Shown here: piece after piece, positions 7,030 to 14,290 of the stretch | Position numbering within the stretch: the stretch's first letter is position 1 | How the letters are laid out: each line of letters begins with the position of its first letter | DNA from: an uncultured Dorea sp. | Lineage (GTDB): Bacteria > Bacillota > Clostridia > Lachnospirales > Lachnospiraceae | NCBI GenBank assembly: GCA_910578455.1 | Contig: CAJTQA010000001.1 | Coordinates: 1 to 64,000 of the forward strand | Direction: 5' to 3' | DNA: 64,000 bases | The notes under the pieces: model-generated | Told to the model about the DNA's origin: nothing | Databases searched by the model: none | What the model saw: the letters and a program-made list of their open reading frames with translations, nothing else | Position numbers and translations under genes: made by a program

Positions 7030-8772
7030 TTACTTTATATTATTTGCACTTAAAAACTCATCAAAGGAACTGTAAACCTTTTTATAATTAGGAGAAAAAT
7101 CCTCAGACCCTTCAAAGCTCCAAACCGCTATTTGAGGATTCTTATTCTCATAGCATAGACATAACAACTTATCCCCAGACAATCTAGCAAACGGAATTAA
7201 ATCTGGGCCAACTGAATCCTCGTCAAACACCATAAATTCATCGTATTTTGTAATCACAACATCAATATCATCCGTAGCGTTTGGTGATTCAGCTATTGCA
7301 GGAACAATACAAAGAAATTTTTCCAGAGCAATACCTGTTTCAATAGTAATCCTCTCATCTGGAATAACTCCATTATTATCAAGCATAAATATCTTAAAAC
7401 TCTCTGGAAGAACTACCTTCCACTTCTTTTCTCTGGCATTTATGATATCTCTTGTGATATTCTCACTTGCCATAGCAATCGGACTGTATCCAACCAGACC
7501 ATCAAAGCCAAGTCCCGGAATATGAAGCACATCCGATGGATCCAGAATCACATTGCTTCCTTCCATCGTCGGTGCATCCTCAGAACTCTTTTGATACTGA
7601 TAATAGAGCCTGCCCTTTGCATCCCTGTCTACCGTCATTCGATTCGGCATTAACGGATACAAGGCAACCACCTCGCCTTTACCATTTCTGATAATCTGAC
7701 AATAACCATTTCCCCACAAAAGCAAATGTGTCATCAAAGTCTCTCTGAACACAAAGCTTGTCATCTCAGGATTCGGTTCATCATGAAGCAGATGATAAAG
7801 CGGATGCTCTCTCATATAAATCGCATCAGGAATCCAAGCAACAGTTGAACTAACCCACATATTGCAGCGAAGCCACTTAAATGTAATTTCATCAGCCGGA
7901 TTCTGCTTTGCTTCTCTATATGCATCTCTCAATCTCTCAACATCAACTGTATATCCAAGAGAAGGATTTACCTTATACCAGTTTGCTTCATCCTCCCAAT
8001 CCTCATCATCCTTAAGACCATAAACCACAGGATAAAAAGTCGGATCCACACGCCGACCTTCTAAAATATCCACTGCTTTAGTATGAAGCTCATATGCAAT
8101 GGAATGTCTGTCATTTCCAGCAGTCGTGATAATGAAGTGAAGCGGATTCTGTCTCGCATCTGATGAACCTTTGGTAAGTACATCGTATAATTGGCGATTC
8201 GGCTGAGTATGAATTTCATCAAATACCAAGCCACTTACTGAAAATCCATGCTTCCCACCAACCTCTGCGGACAGTACCTGGTAATAACCGGCATTGCCAT
8301 AGTTGACAATTCGCTTTGTAGCTCCCATCAATTTAGAACGCTTCATCAGCGCAGGCGACATCTCAACCATCTGCTTTGCTACATCAAATACTATAGAAGC
8401 CTGCTGCCTATCTGCAGCTGCGCCATATACCTCTGCTGAAGGTTCGTTATCTGCATACAATAAATAAAGAGCGATAGCTGCTGCCAATTCACTCTTACCT
8501 ACTTTCTTACATATTTCTACAAATGCAGTACGGAACTGTCTGTTCCCATCAGGTTTTACAATTCCGAAAATATCTCGTATCAATTGCTCCTGCCAGGGCA
8601 ATAACCAGAATGGTGTTCCAGCCCACTTACCTTTTGTATGGCAGAGATTCTCAATAAAAGTAACCGCCCTATCTGCTTTCTTCTTATCATAATGAGAAGT
8701 CGGAAGCATAAACTGAGAAGGCTTATAATTCTTCAGCTTTGGATATCCCTTTGGTCTTGGTTCCTTTGCCAT
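7030..8772 (-). CDS. Chimera: terminase large subunit ATPase + portal fragment + SUKH domain
   Basis: 580 residues in one frame. Residues 1-318 are the HK97-type terminase large-subunit ATPase half: PFWLLPWQEQLI, Walker A-like CKKVGKSELAAA (about 88-99), DEIH (185-188), ITTAG, and the SSTVAWIPDA end. The nuclease half is absent. Residues 321-440 match the middle of an HK97-family portal protein (HPLYHLLHDEPNPEMTSFVF, LWGNGYCQI, DVLHIPGLGFDGLVG). From about 450 to 580 a SUKH/SMI1-KNR4 immunity domain follows (LPESFKIFMLDNNG, a DSVGPDLIPFAR core, YSSFDEFL). It overlaps the small terminase gene by TAATG. It must be the product of at least two in-frame deletions or recombinations and cannot package DNA as a normal terminase. 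Confidence 0.8.
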   Translation of the reverse strand: MAKEPRPKGYPKLKNYKPSQFMLPTSHYDKKKADRAVTFIENLCHTKGKWAGTPFWLLPWQEQLIRDIFGIVKPDGNRQFRTAFVEICKKVGKSELAAAIALYLLYADNEPSAEVYGAAADRQQASIVFDVAKQMVEMSPALMKRSKLMGATKRIVNYGNAGYYQVLSAEVGGKHGFSVSGLVFDEIHTQPNRQLYDVLTKGSSDARQNPLHFIITTAGNDRHSIAYELHTKAVDILEGRRVDPTFYPVVYGLKDDEDWEDEANWYKVNPSLGYTVDVERLRDAYREAKQNPADEITFKWLRCNMWVSSTVAWIPDAIYMREHPLYHLLHDEPNPEMTSFVFRETLMTHLLLWGNGYCQIIRNGKGEVVALYPLMPNRMTVDRDAKGRLYYQYQKSSEDAPTMEGSNVILDPSDVLHIPGLGFDGLVGYSPIAMASENITRDIINAREKKWKVVLPESFKIFMLDNNGVIPDERITIETGIALEKFLCIVPAIAESPNATDDIDVVITKYDEFMVFDEDSVGPDLIPFARLSGDKLLCLCYENKNPQIAVWSFEGSEDFSPNYKKVYSSFDEFLSANNIK

Positions 8773-9242
8773 TAAGCATCACCCCCAAGTAAAGCCTCCA
8801 TCTCATCCTCTGGTTCCTTACCCTTAGCATTACCAGCCACAATACGTGATCTGGATGACGGCGTGAGTCCAAACTCAGATGCTGCCTGCAGCATCAACTT
8901 CTGATTTGTATTTGCAATACCAACCCAAGGTGTCTGTTGCTGATATCCTTTATCAGTCTCAAAGGTAGAACCCTCCGAAGTAATATGCTTCTGTGCTTCC
9001 TTCCATCTGGCATAAGACTGACAATATGCAGCAAATGCCGCCATATCCACTTCTGTAAGAACCCCCATCTGATTCATCAAATCTGCCAGACGCTCCCACT
9101 CTTTCTTAGCCTCAGGCATTAACCATTCCGGACAGTTAGGCATTCCCTTTGCCGGAATTGGCTCTTTCGTATTCAATTTTCTCTTTCCAGGATTACCTTC
9201 CAGCTTCTTTATCGCTGTAGGCTTTGGCTTTCTTCCTGCCAT
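8772..9242 (-). CDS. Phage terminase small subunit, P27 family
   Basis: 156 residues from MAGRKPKPTAIKKLEGNPGK, the classical P27 start, preceded by GGAAGGGGG. The body has PEWLMPEAKKEWERL, a helix around TEVDMAAFAAYCQSYARW, and the C-terminal FGLTPSSRSRI signature of P27 proteins. It recognises phage DNA for packaging together with the large subunit, to which it is joined by a TAATG stop/start overlap. It looks intact although its partner is a truncated chimera. Confidence 0.85.
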   Translation of the reverse strand: MAGRKPKPTAIKKLEGNPGKRKLNTKEPIPAKGMPNCPEWLMPEAKKEWERLADLMNQMGVLTEVDMAAFAAYCQSYARWKEAQKHITSEGSTFETDKGYQQQTPWVGIANTNQKLMLQAASEFGLTPSSRSRIVAGNAKGKEPEDEMEALLGGDA

Positions 9243-9270
9243 GGTCATACCCCCTTCCATCATTATTTCG

Positions 9271-9297
9271 ACTTGACCTGTACTTGACCTGTACTTG
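9271..9297. repeat. Tandem 11-bp repeat upstream of the terminase small subunit
   Basis: acttgacctgt occurs twice head to tail (9271-9281, 9282-9292), followed by a partial third unit (acttg). It lies between the AAA/TOPRIM cassette terminator and the P27 gene and directly abuts the 9-bp repeat at 9263-9271. It may be a recombination scar or a protein-binding site. Confidence 0.5.
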
Positions 9298-9346
9298 CAC
9301 AGTACACGCGGGCAAGTTATCATATTCTATTTTTATGCATTATAAA

Positions 9347-9370
9347 AGCGCCTGCATTTCTACAAGCGCT
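9347..9370 (-). terminator. Terminator of the AAA/TOPRIM cassette
   Basis: Read on the minus strand: AGCGCTTG, an 8-base loop, CAGGCGCT, then TTTTAT. It starts 17 bases past the TOPRIM gene stop and isolates the cassette from the terminase genes downstream. Confidence 0.7.
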
Positions 9371-9386
9371 CCATTTACATCATGTT

Positions 9387-10181
9387 TTATTTACAATTAC
9401 AAATATCCAATTGATTCTTTGCATGCTTCACACATGTTCTCCAAAGTTTCATTCCAAAATAATCCACAAGAAATTCCGGGAAAGCACTGATAATAAACAC
9501 TTTATTATTGCCTGCTAAAGCCTGTTCACACATAAAGATATCATGTGGATTTGCTTCATCTAAATACTGTTCATAAGAAATAACTTCCGCATTTCCTAAC
9601 AAGCATGATATTCTCATTGAAAAGACATCAATGATTTCTTTCCATACATCTATATTGTAATCTCTAAAATGCAGATTCAGTGAATTTCTCGAAGATATAT
9701 TCTTATATTCAGCAAGATCACTAATTTCTACAAAGCAATTATCTTCATTTCCGCATTTACCTGCTTCAAAATCTCGCAATGCTTCAACCATCGGATAACT
9801 GATATATAGCTTTCCATTCTCAGTTTCATTGTCAAAGCTTTCAAGCATCTGGTTTATCACATCAACGTCATCTGACTTTCCCAAGTTTGTCTGATGTGCA
9901 TCATAATCAAAGAAAAGAAACACCTCCGAAAAATCATCCCTTGATAATCCTTCCAATTGTTCTCTGATTTTCTTATTACTTTCCCTTAAGACCTCAATAA
10001 TATCTGTGTCGAAATCATCCGCCTTGAGTTTCTTCCAAAGCATATAGATATTTTCTCCGGCCGGAAGCGTAATAATTTTAAAATTTCCATGCTTAAAGAA
10101 CACCTTTGAAATATTATCAATAACCTGTGGTTCTCTGGCCTCTCCTTCAACTATAAACGCCTTATAGTCTTTATCTGCCAT
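9387..10181 (-). CDS. TOPRIM-like partner of an AAA ATPase (putative defence effector)
   Basis: 264 residues from the ATG at 10181, with AGGTG upstream; the gene overlaps the ATPase gene by 11 bases. An N-terminal strand with VEGE (Glu12/Glu14) and a later hydrophobic strand ending in FDYD (Asp92, Asp94) form the two acidic motifs of a TOPRIM nuclease fold, as in RloB/AbiLii and DUF4435 (AriB) proteins. YPMVEALRDF near residue 130 is also typical of OLD-like partners. The C-terminal half is helical with no known motif. By analogy it would be the toxin/nuclease held in check or activated by the ATPase. The exact family is not certain. Confidence 0.6.
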   Translation of the reverse strand: MADKDYKAFIVEGEAREPQVIDNISKVFFKHGNFKIITLPAGENIYMLWKKLKADDFDTDIIEVLRESNKKIREQLEGLSRDDFSEVFLFFDYDAHQTNLGKSDDVDVINQMLESFDNETENGKLYISYPMVEALRDFEAGKCGNEDNCFVEISDLAEYKNISSRNSLNLHFRDYNIDVWKEIIDVFSMRISCLLGNAEVISYEQYLDEANPHDIFMCEQALAGNNKVFIISAFPEFLVDYFGMKLWRTCVKHAKNQLDICNCK

Positions 10182-11280
10182 TAAACGCACCTGCCTTATA
10201 CATTTTCTGAAGATTATGAGCCTGACGAAGTTCCTTTTCTGTCAGCTCTGAAATTGCTTTTATGCTATTATTCTCAAGAAGGAAATAGCAATCCGGTCTG
10301 AGTAAATCATTGCTCATAAGGTCGGTATTGTGTGTAGTGGTGAATACCTGCACACCTGTAATTCTTCTAAGTCTTTTTTGAACTGACTCTGATAGTTCAT
10401 AATGGTAAAATGCATCAAACTCATCAATGAAGACAAATGATGCTTTTTCCATTCGGATATACCAATAATAAAATAACGCAAGTGATCTGGTTCCTGTTGA
10501 AGCAATCTTGAAGAAGTCAGCATCTTTATTGTCGAAATGACAATATATAGCCTTTCTTCCATCGACCTCGCATCCATATAATTCATAATCGATATCATTT
10601 TCTTTTAAGAATTCCTGGAAATCCTTAACCTTGCCACTATTAACGATTCCTTCTGCAATGCTCTCTGATCCGTTCATAAAGCCTTCATATCCACGGCTAT
10701 CAAGCGAATAGAATAAAAGCATCCTCTCGACAAAATCAATAAACTTCTTAAATACCTGATTCTGAACATTATCTGAAAGAATTGAATTACTATTTACATA
10801 TTTCACTCTCGAAATCGGGCTTTCATTTCTTATTGATGCATTCAAAGTATCTGATCCCTCAAGCAAAGTAAATCCATCTCTTGTCAGGAAGTCAAAGAAA
10901 ATGACTTCTTTTCCATCAATAGACAAACTTTCATTCTTTAAGGAATTCACATCCATTTTGCTATACTTATATACAACTTCATGTCCGTCGAACACGAAGG
11001 TGAACTCAAACTCTGCAAAAGATTTCCTTCCACTCATATTCAGATAAAAGTCATAGCTTCCCAGGAGTTTTTGCTTTTCAGTCAGATGTGTAATGATATC
11101 AAAGATAGCCAAACCAAGATTCGACTTTCCACAACTGTTGATACCATAAATAATTCCCTTCGTTATGCAGCCATTCTCTATTATTTCAGAATTAAAGCTG
11201 TAATTACTGGGTGTTCCTATATCTAATGTGATTTTATCCTTAAATCCTTTGAAATTTTCGACACTAAATTTCTTTAACAT
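10171..11280 (-). CDS. AAA15/RloA-like ABC-type ATPase (putative defence sensor)
   Basis: 369 residues from the ATG at 11280 (GGAAGGTGATTATC before it). It starts like SMC/OLD-type ATPases (FSVENFKGFKDKITLDI). Walker A is GINSCGKS at residues 46-53, an ABC-signature-like STGTRS stretch comes near 275, Walker B is FVFIDEFDAF, and the H-loop is TTTHNTDLM. No nuclease domain is fused; the TOPRIM protein is encoded separately and translationally coupled. The pair has the architecture of AbiL, RloAB and PARIS, which abort or block phage infection. It sits inside a phage packaging gene order, suggesting prophage- or ICE-carried anti-phage cargo. Confidence 0.7.
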   Translation of the reverse strand: MLKKFSVENFKGFKDKITLDIGTPSNYSFNSEIIENGCITKGIIYGINSCGKSNLGLAIFDIITHLTEKQKLLGSYDFYLNMSGRKSFAEFEFTFVFDGHEVVYKYSKMDVNSLKNESLSIDGKEVIFFDFLTRDGFTLLEGSDTLNASIRNESPISRVKYVNSNSILSDNVQNQVFKKFIDFVERMLLFYSLDSRGYEGFMNGSESIAEGIVNSGKVKDFQEFLKENDIDYELYGCEVDGRKAIYCHFDNKDADFFKIASTGTRSLALFYYWYIRMEKASFVFIDEFDAFYHYELSESVQKRLRRITGVQVFTTTHNTDLMSNDLLRPDCYFLLENNSIKAISELTEKELRQAHNLQKMYKAGAFNGR

Positions 11281-11485
11281 GATAATCACCTTCCATTTCT
11301 TTTTCTTTATTATATGATTATCTGCAAAAAAATTCAAGTCTATCCGTATTTTTTTTACGGCTATTTCGAATTTTTATTTCGAATATTAACCCCCCATCTT
11401 CCATTTCGCGATTTTGCACAGAAGAGGGGGCGCCGGTCTTGGAGCCTAAGGGCTGTAGAGATTCAAATACCCCCTACCCTCGCTT

Positions 11486-11845
11486 TCAAAACTTGTATTC
11501 CACATATCTATCTTCCGTCATAGTCTTTACATTATGATGATGCTCACATAAAGGCTGCCAGTTCCCACGATCCCAGAAAAGTTTCCGGTCTCCACGGTGA
11601 GGTTTGATATGATCCACGACTGTAGCCATAGTGATATGACCTTCTTCATAACACTTCACACAGAATGGATTGCTTTCTAAGAACTTTCTTCTCTCACGTT
11701 GCCACTTGGAACCATACCCACGCTCGCTTGCATATGCTCTGTCATTCTTATGTAATTGCTTGTGCTCATCACAATACATCTGACTGTACGGAATAAGTGC
11801 TGCACAGCCAGGATGTTTACACGGCACGTTACTTCTATAAGGCAT
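11486..11845 (-). CDS. Phage HNH endonuclease
   Basis: 119 residues from MPYRSNV, preceded by GGAAGGAAGTGAG. It has the zinc-binding and HNH layout of packaging-associated nucleases: paired Cys near the start (CKHPGC, YCDEH), CVKCYEEG, VVDHIKPHRGD, then LFWDRGNWQPLCEHHHNVKT. In HK97-like phages this gene lies just upstream of the terminase small subunit and helps packaging. Here the AAA/TOPRIM cassette separates the two. Confidence 0.85.
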   Translation of the reverse strand: MPYRSNVPCKHPGCAALIPYSQMYCDEHKQLHKNDRAYASERGYGSKWQRERRKFLESNPFCVKCYEEGHITMATVVDHIKPHRGDRKLFWDRGNWQPLCEHHHNVKTMTEDRYVEYKF

Positions 11846-11935
11846 GTGCTCACTTCCTTCCACTCGAAAACAAGTTTTCTCGTTGTCGCGGCATTCGTCA
11901 ACTGTCTGCTCATGCAAGCATGGCAGCCACTTTCC

Positions 11936-12712
11936 TCATTGCTCGCGCAAAAAAGCCCTGGGAGAATTTCTTCTCTCAAGGCCTCGTATCATTTTTTCTT
12001 TCGTCATTATAATACTATCATAAGAACTATATGACATGCCATTTTCCTTGATGTATTCGTACAGATATTGCTGCACCTTCTGGTCCATGTATGAAATATC
12101 TACCGCAGTAACAAGCGGCATTTTCTTGGTATCAACCATCTCCAAAAGTTCTGGGATAAGATCCGTAAGGCGAATAAATCTATATACTTGATTTTTACTC
12201 TCACCGACCTCCTTAGCTAATTCTTCATCAGCTCGGAAATTCGTACCAACTTGGGGCGAATTTTTATCCGGTCTCCCGGCCTTTCGTTTTGTAGCCTCAT
12301 ATCGCATCTTATAAGCAAATGCCTTCTCGCTCGGCAATATCTCTTCTCTCTGTGAATTCGCTTCAACCATAACAATCGTGGCATCATCATCAGTAAGTTC
12401 TCTAATGATTGCAGGAATAGTAGCAAGTCCGGCTCGTTCAGCAGCATGCATTCTTCTATGTCCTGAAATCATCTCATAACCACCATCATCTGTAGGTCTT
12501 ACGAGCACCGGCGTAAGTACGCCATTCTGCCTGATACTGTTGACCAAATCATCCATCTTTGCATCATCAACTACCTTAAAAGGATGATTCTGAAAAGGCT
12601 GAATTCTATTGATATCAATCTCCAAACTTGACTCTTCACCAGCGCACCCAAGAAGTTCGTCCACACTGACCATTTTGATTTTTTGACCTGGTCGTAATTT
12701 CTTTTCTGCCAT
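11936..12712 (-). CDS. parB: ParB-like partition/regulatory protein of the element (C-terminus altered)
   Basis: 258 residues from MAEKKLRPGQ with AGGAGGTG upstream. ParB/Srx domain: IDINRIQPFQNHPFKV, LVNSIRQNGVLTPVLVRP, ISGHRRMHAAERAG and EANSQREEILPSEKAFAY, followed by an HTH (LAKEVGESKNQVYRFIRL). It overlaps parA by TAATG. The last about 20 residues (RRNSPRAFLREQ) are unlike the usual ParB tail and run into the phage-type leader of the HNH gene, so the 3' end was probably lost at a recombination junction. Confidence 0.85.
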   Translation of the reverse strand: MAEKKLRPGQKIKMVSVDELLGCAGEESSLEIDINRIQPFQNHPFKVVDDAKMDDLVNSIRQNGVLTPVLVRPTDDGGYEMISGHRRMHAAERAGLATIPAIIRELTDDDATIVMVEANSQREEILPSEKAFAYKMRYEATKRKAGRPDKNSPQVGTNFRADEELAKEVGESKNQVYRFIRLTDLIPELLEMVDTKKMPLVTAVDISYMDQKVQQYLYEYIKENGMSYSSYDSIIMTKEKMIRGLERRNSPRAFLREQ

Positions 12713-13488
12713 TATCCGAGCACCTCCTTTGTCAAATCCGCAAATGCATTTGCTACCTTGCCACCAGGACAATGCTTATAAACGCTCACGCCTTCAGCAC
12801 TTGGTTCTGCCGCCTTCACCGAGAATGGAATAGTAGTCTTAAAAATTCCCACTTTGGAGCCATATCCGCTGCGAATCATTTCTGCAATATCCTTTGCGTA
12901 ATTCGTTCTGAAATCGGTCATCGTCATTACAATTCCGCGGATTCTGAGCTTGCGGTTAAGATGTTTCTTAACCTTGATAATCGTTGCCATCAGCTGTTCC
13001 AAACCTTTGACCGGAAGATAACTTGCACTACAAGGAATGATTACTTCATCTGCTGCAGCAAGTGCATTGATAGTCATCATGCCAAGTGAGGGCATACAAT
13101 CCACAAGCACCACATCGTACTGGTCTCTAATCATTTCGATGTACAATTTCAAAATTACTTCTCGGCTCATAGCATTTACCAGTGCAACTTCAAGACCTGA
13201 TAATTCAATATTTGCAGGAAGAACATCTACTCCCTCTGCGTGATGTAAGATTCCATCCATAGGATCTATATCCACATCATTCATCACTTCTATCATTACT
13301 GTTGCCAAAGTTCTGTTAATATCATCCGGCTCCACATATCCAAGACTTGCTGTAAGACTGCCCTGTGGATCAGCATCAATCAGAAGAACTTTTTTACCCT
13401 CTCTTGCCAGTCCTACACCAAGATTTACCGCTACTGTTGTCTTTCCTACACCGCCCTTTTGGTTGGTGATGGCTATTACTTTGCCCAT
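12712..13488 (-). CDS. parA: ParA-family ATPase of the element
   Basis: 258 residues starting MGKVIAITNQKGGVGKTT, with GGAGGTG upstream. Deviant Walker A KGGVGKTT near residue 11, DADPQGSL (Walker A'), and DCMPSLGMMTINAL (Walker B). With ParB it would partition an excised circular form of the element, as in many Firmicute ICEs. The downstream order DUF6462-DUF6462-parA-parB is typical of such elements, but the conjugation genes that normally follow are missing. Confidence 0.9.
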   Translation of the reverse strand: MGKVIAITNQKGGVGKTTVAVNLGVGLAREGKKVLLIDADPQGSLTASLGYVEPDDINRTLATVMIEVMNDVDIDPMDGILHHAEGVDVLPANIELSGLEVALVNAMSREVILKLYIEMIRDQYDVVLVDCMPSLGMMTINALAAADEVIIPCSASYLPVKGLEQLMATIIKVKKHLNRKLRIRGIVMTMTDFRTNYAKDIAEMIRSGYGSKVGIFKTTIPFSVKAAEPSAEGVSVYKHCPGGKVANAFADLTKEVLG

Positions 13489-13504
13489 TTTTCTGCACCT
13501 CCAC

Positions 13505-13738
13505 TTAATCGAATTCTTCCTGAAACGCTTCCATAAACTCATCAAACTTCTGAATATTCACAAGTACCCTGCGGTTGATTTTGTATGTTGCCTTAGCATC
13601 CTTGGCCATCTGTCTGAAAGTGTTCTTCCCTATTGAATATAGTGCTGCACCTTCATCCAGGCTGACATATTTCTTACCGTGTCCTCTTGTAAGATTCTCA
13701 AGCTGTTCTACTGTTAATTCTTTTCTCTTCTTCGCCAT
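13505..13738 (-). CDS. Excisionase-like DUF6462 protein
   Basis: 77 residues. KKYVSLDEGAALYSIGKNTF, then MAKDAKATYKINRRVLVNIQKFDEFM, is the DUF6462 pattern, closely parallel to the protein at 6267-6488. It lies 16 bases upstream of parA, so it likely shares the parAB transcript and acts as a small DNA-binding regulator or excision factor. Confidence 0.65.
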   Translation of the reverse strand: MAKKRKELTVEQLENLTRGHGKKYVSLDEGAALYSIGKNTFRQMAKDAKATYKINRRVLVNIQKFDEFMEAFQEEFD

Positions 13739-13740
13739 CG

Positions 13741-13989
13741 CTACCTCCTCACCAGATTGACTCTCTCAGCAACATCTGGATTTTCTTTTAGGTATTCCTC
13801 GATAATATCCACATCAATTACTGTGGTTCTTCGAAGCGGAAGATTCGCCCCTGCTTCCTTTGCCAGACGGACAAAAGAATAATAAGGGATGTGGTACATT
13901 GTTGCCCCCTCAGTGTATGTCACTAAGTGACGGCCTCTTTCTTCCAGATATCTTTCAAGATCCGGAAATCCTTCATTCTTTACTGCCAT
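13741..13989 (-). CDS. Excisionase-like DUF6462 protein (divergent copy)
   Basis: 82 residues. HLVTYTEGATMYHIPYYSFV, then LAKEAGANLPLRRTTVIDVDIIEEYL, fits the same fold as the next gene, at lower similarity, and two bases separate the two genes. The tandem pair looks like an old duplication. AGGAGACAAAC precedes the ATG. It is the first gene of the minus-strand group that reads into parAB. Confidence 0.6.
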   Translation of the reverse strand: MAVKNEGFPDLERYLEERGRHLVTYTEGATMYHIPYYSFVRLAKEAGANLPLRRTTVIDVDIIEEYLKENPDVAERVNLVRR

Positions 13990-14046
13990 GTTTGTCTCCT
14001 TTGATTTTCTTAGATTTGCACAGGTTTTCTAGGACGCAACGCACAA

Positions 14047-14092
14047 AAAGGCACTTCATCACTGGTATTTCTACCAATAACGAAGTGCCTTT
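14047..14092 (-). terminator. Large hairpin between lysS and the integrated element
   Basis: aaaggcacttc (14047-14057) pairs perfectly with gaagtgccttt (14082-14092), and an inner tggta/tacca hairpin sits in the loop. On the minus strand it is followed by TTTTTG. It lies about 200 bases after lysS and 60 bases before the first element gene, so it probably ends the lysS transcript. Apart from this hairpin, nothing is recognisable in 13990-14290; the element boundary must lie in this stretch or just beyond. Confidence 0.6.
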
Positions 14093-14290
14093 ATATGCAC
14101 GTTTCTCAAGGCTGTTCCTCAAGAAATATCTATTCACTTTGCTTTTGTAATCCGTGCTTATCCATTGAGAAATCTCGGATTATTACATGCTAAATCATTG
14201 GAATCCAACGTCCGCCATCAGGATTGTAACACGTTTGAGTCCTATGTTAAAACCCTTGTGGAGGTCGGCTTTCATTGCCTATCTGTCGGA

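Larger units (their letters stand above)
9263..11382. mobile_element. AAA/TOPRIM cassette bounded by a 9-bp direct repeat
   Basis: ttatttcga occurs at 9263-9271 and again at 11374-11382, at the two places where recognisable phage sequence (the pre-P27 leader and the GC-rich post-HNH stretch) gives way to the AT-rich cassette. A close copy (ctatttcga) also lies at 11361. The two genes plus terminator lie entirely between them. The direct repeats could be a target duplication or a recombination site, but a 9-mer can arise by chance in AT-rich DNA. Confidence 0.35.
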
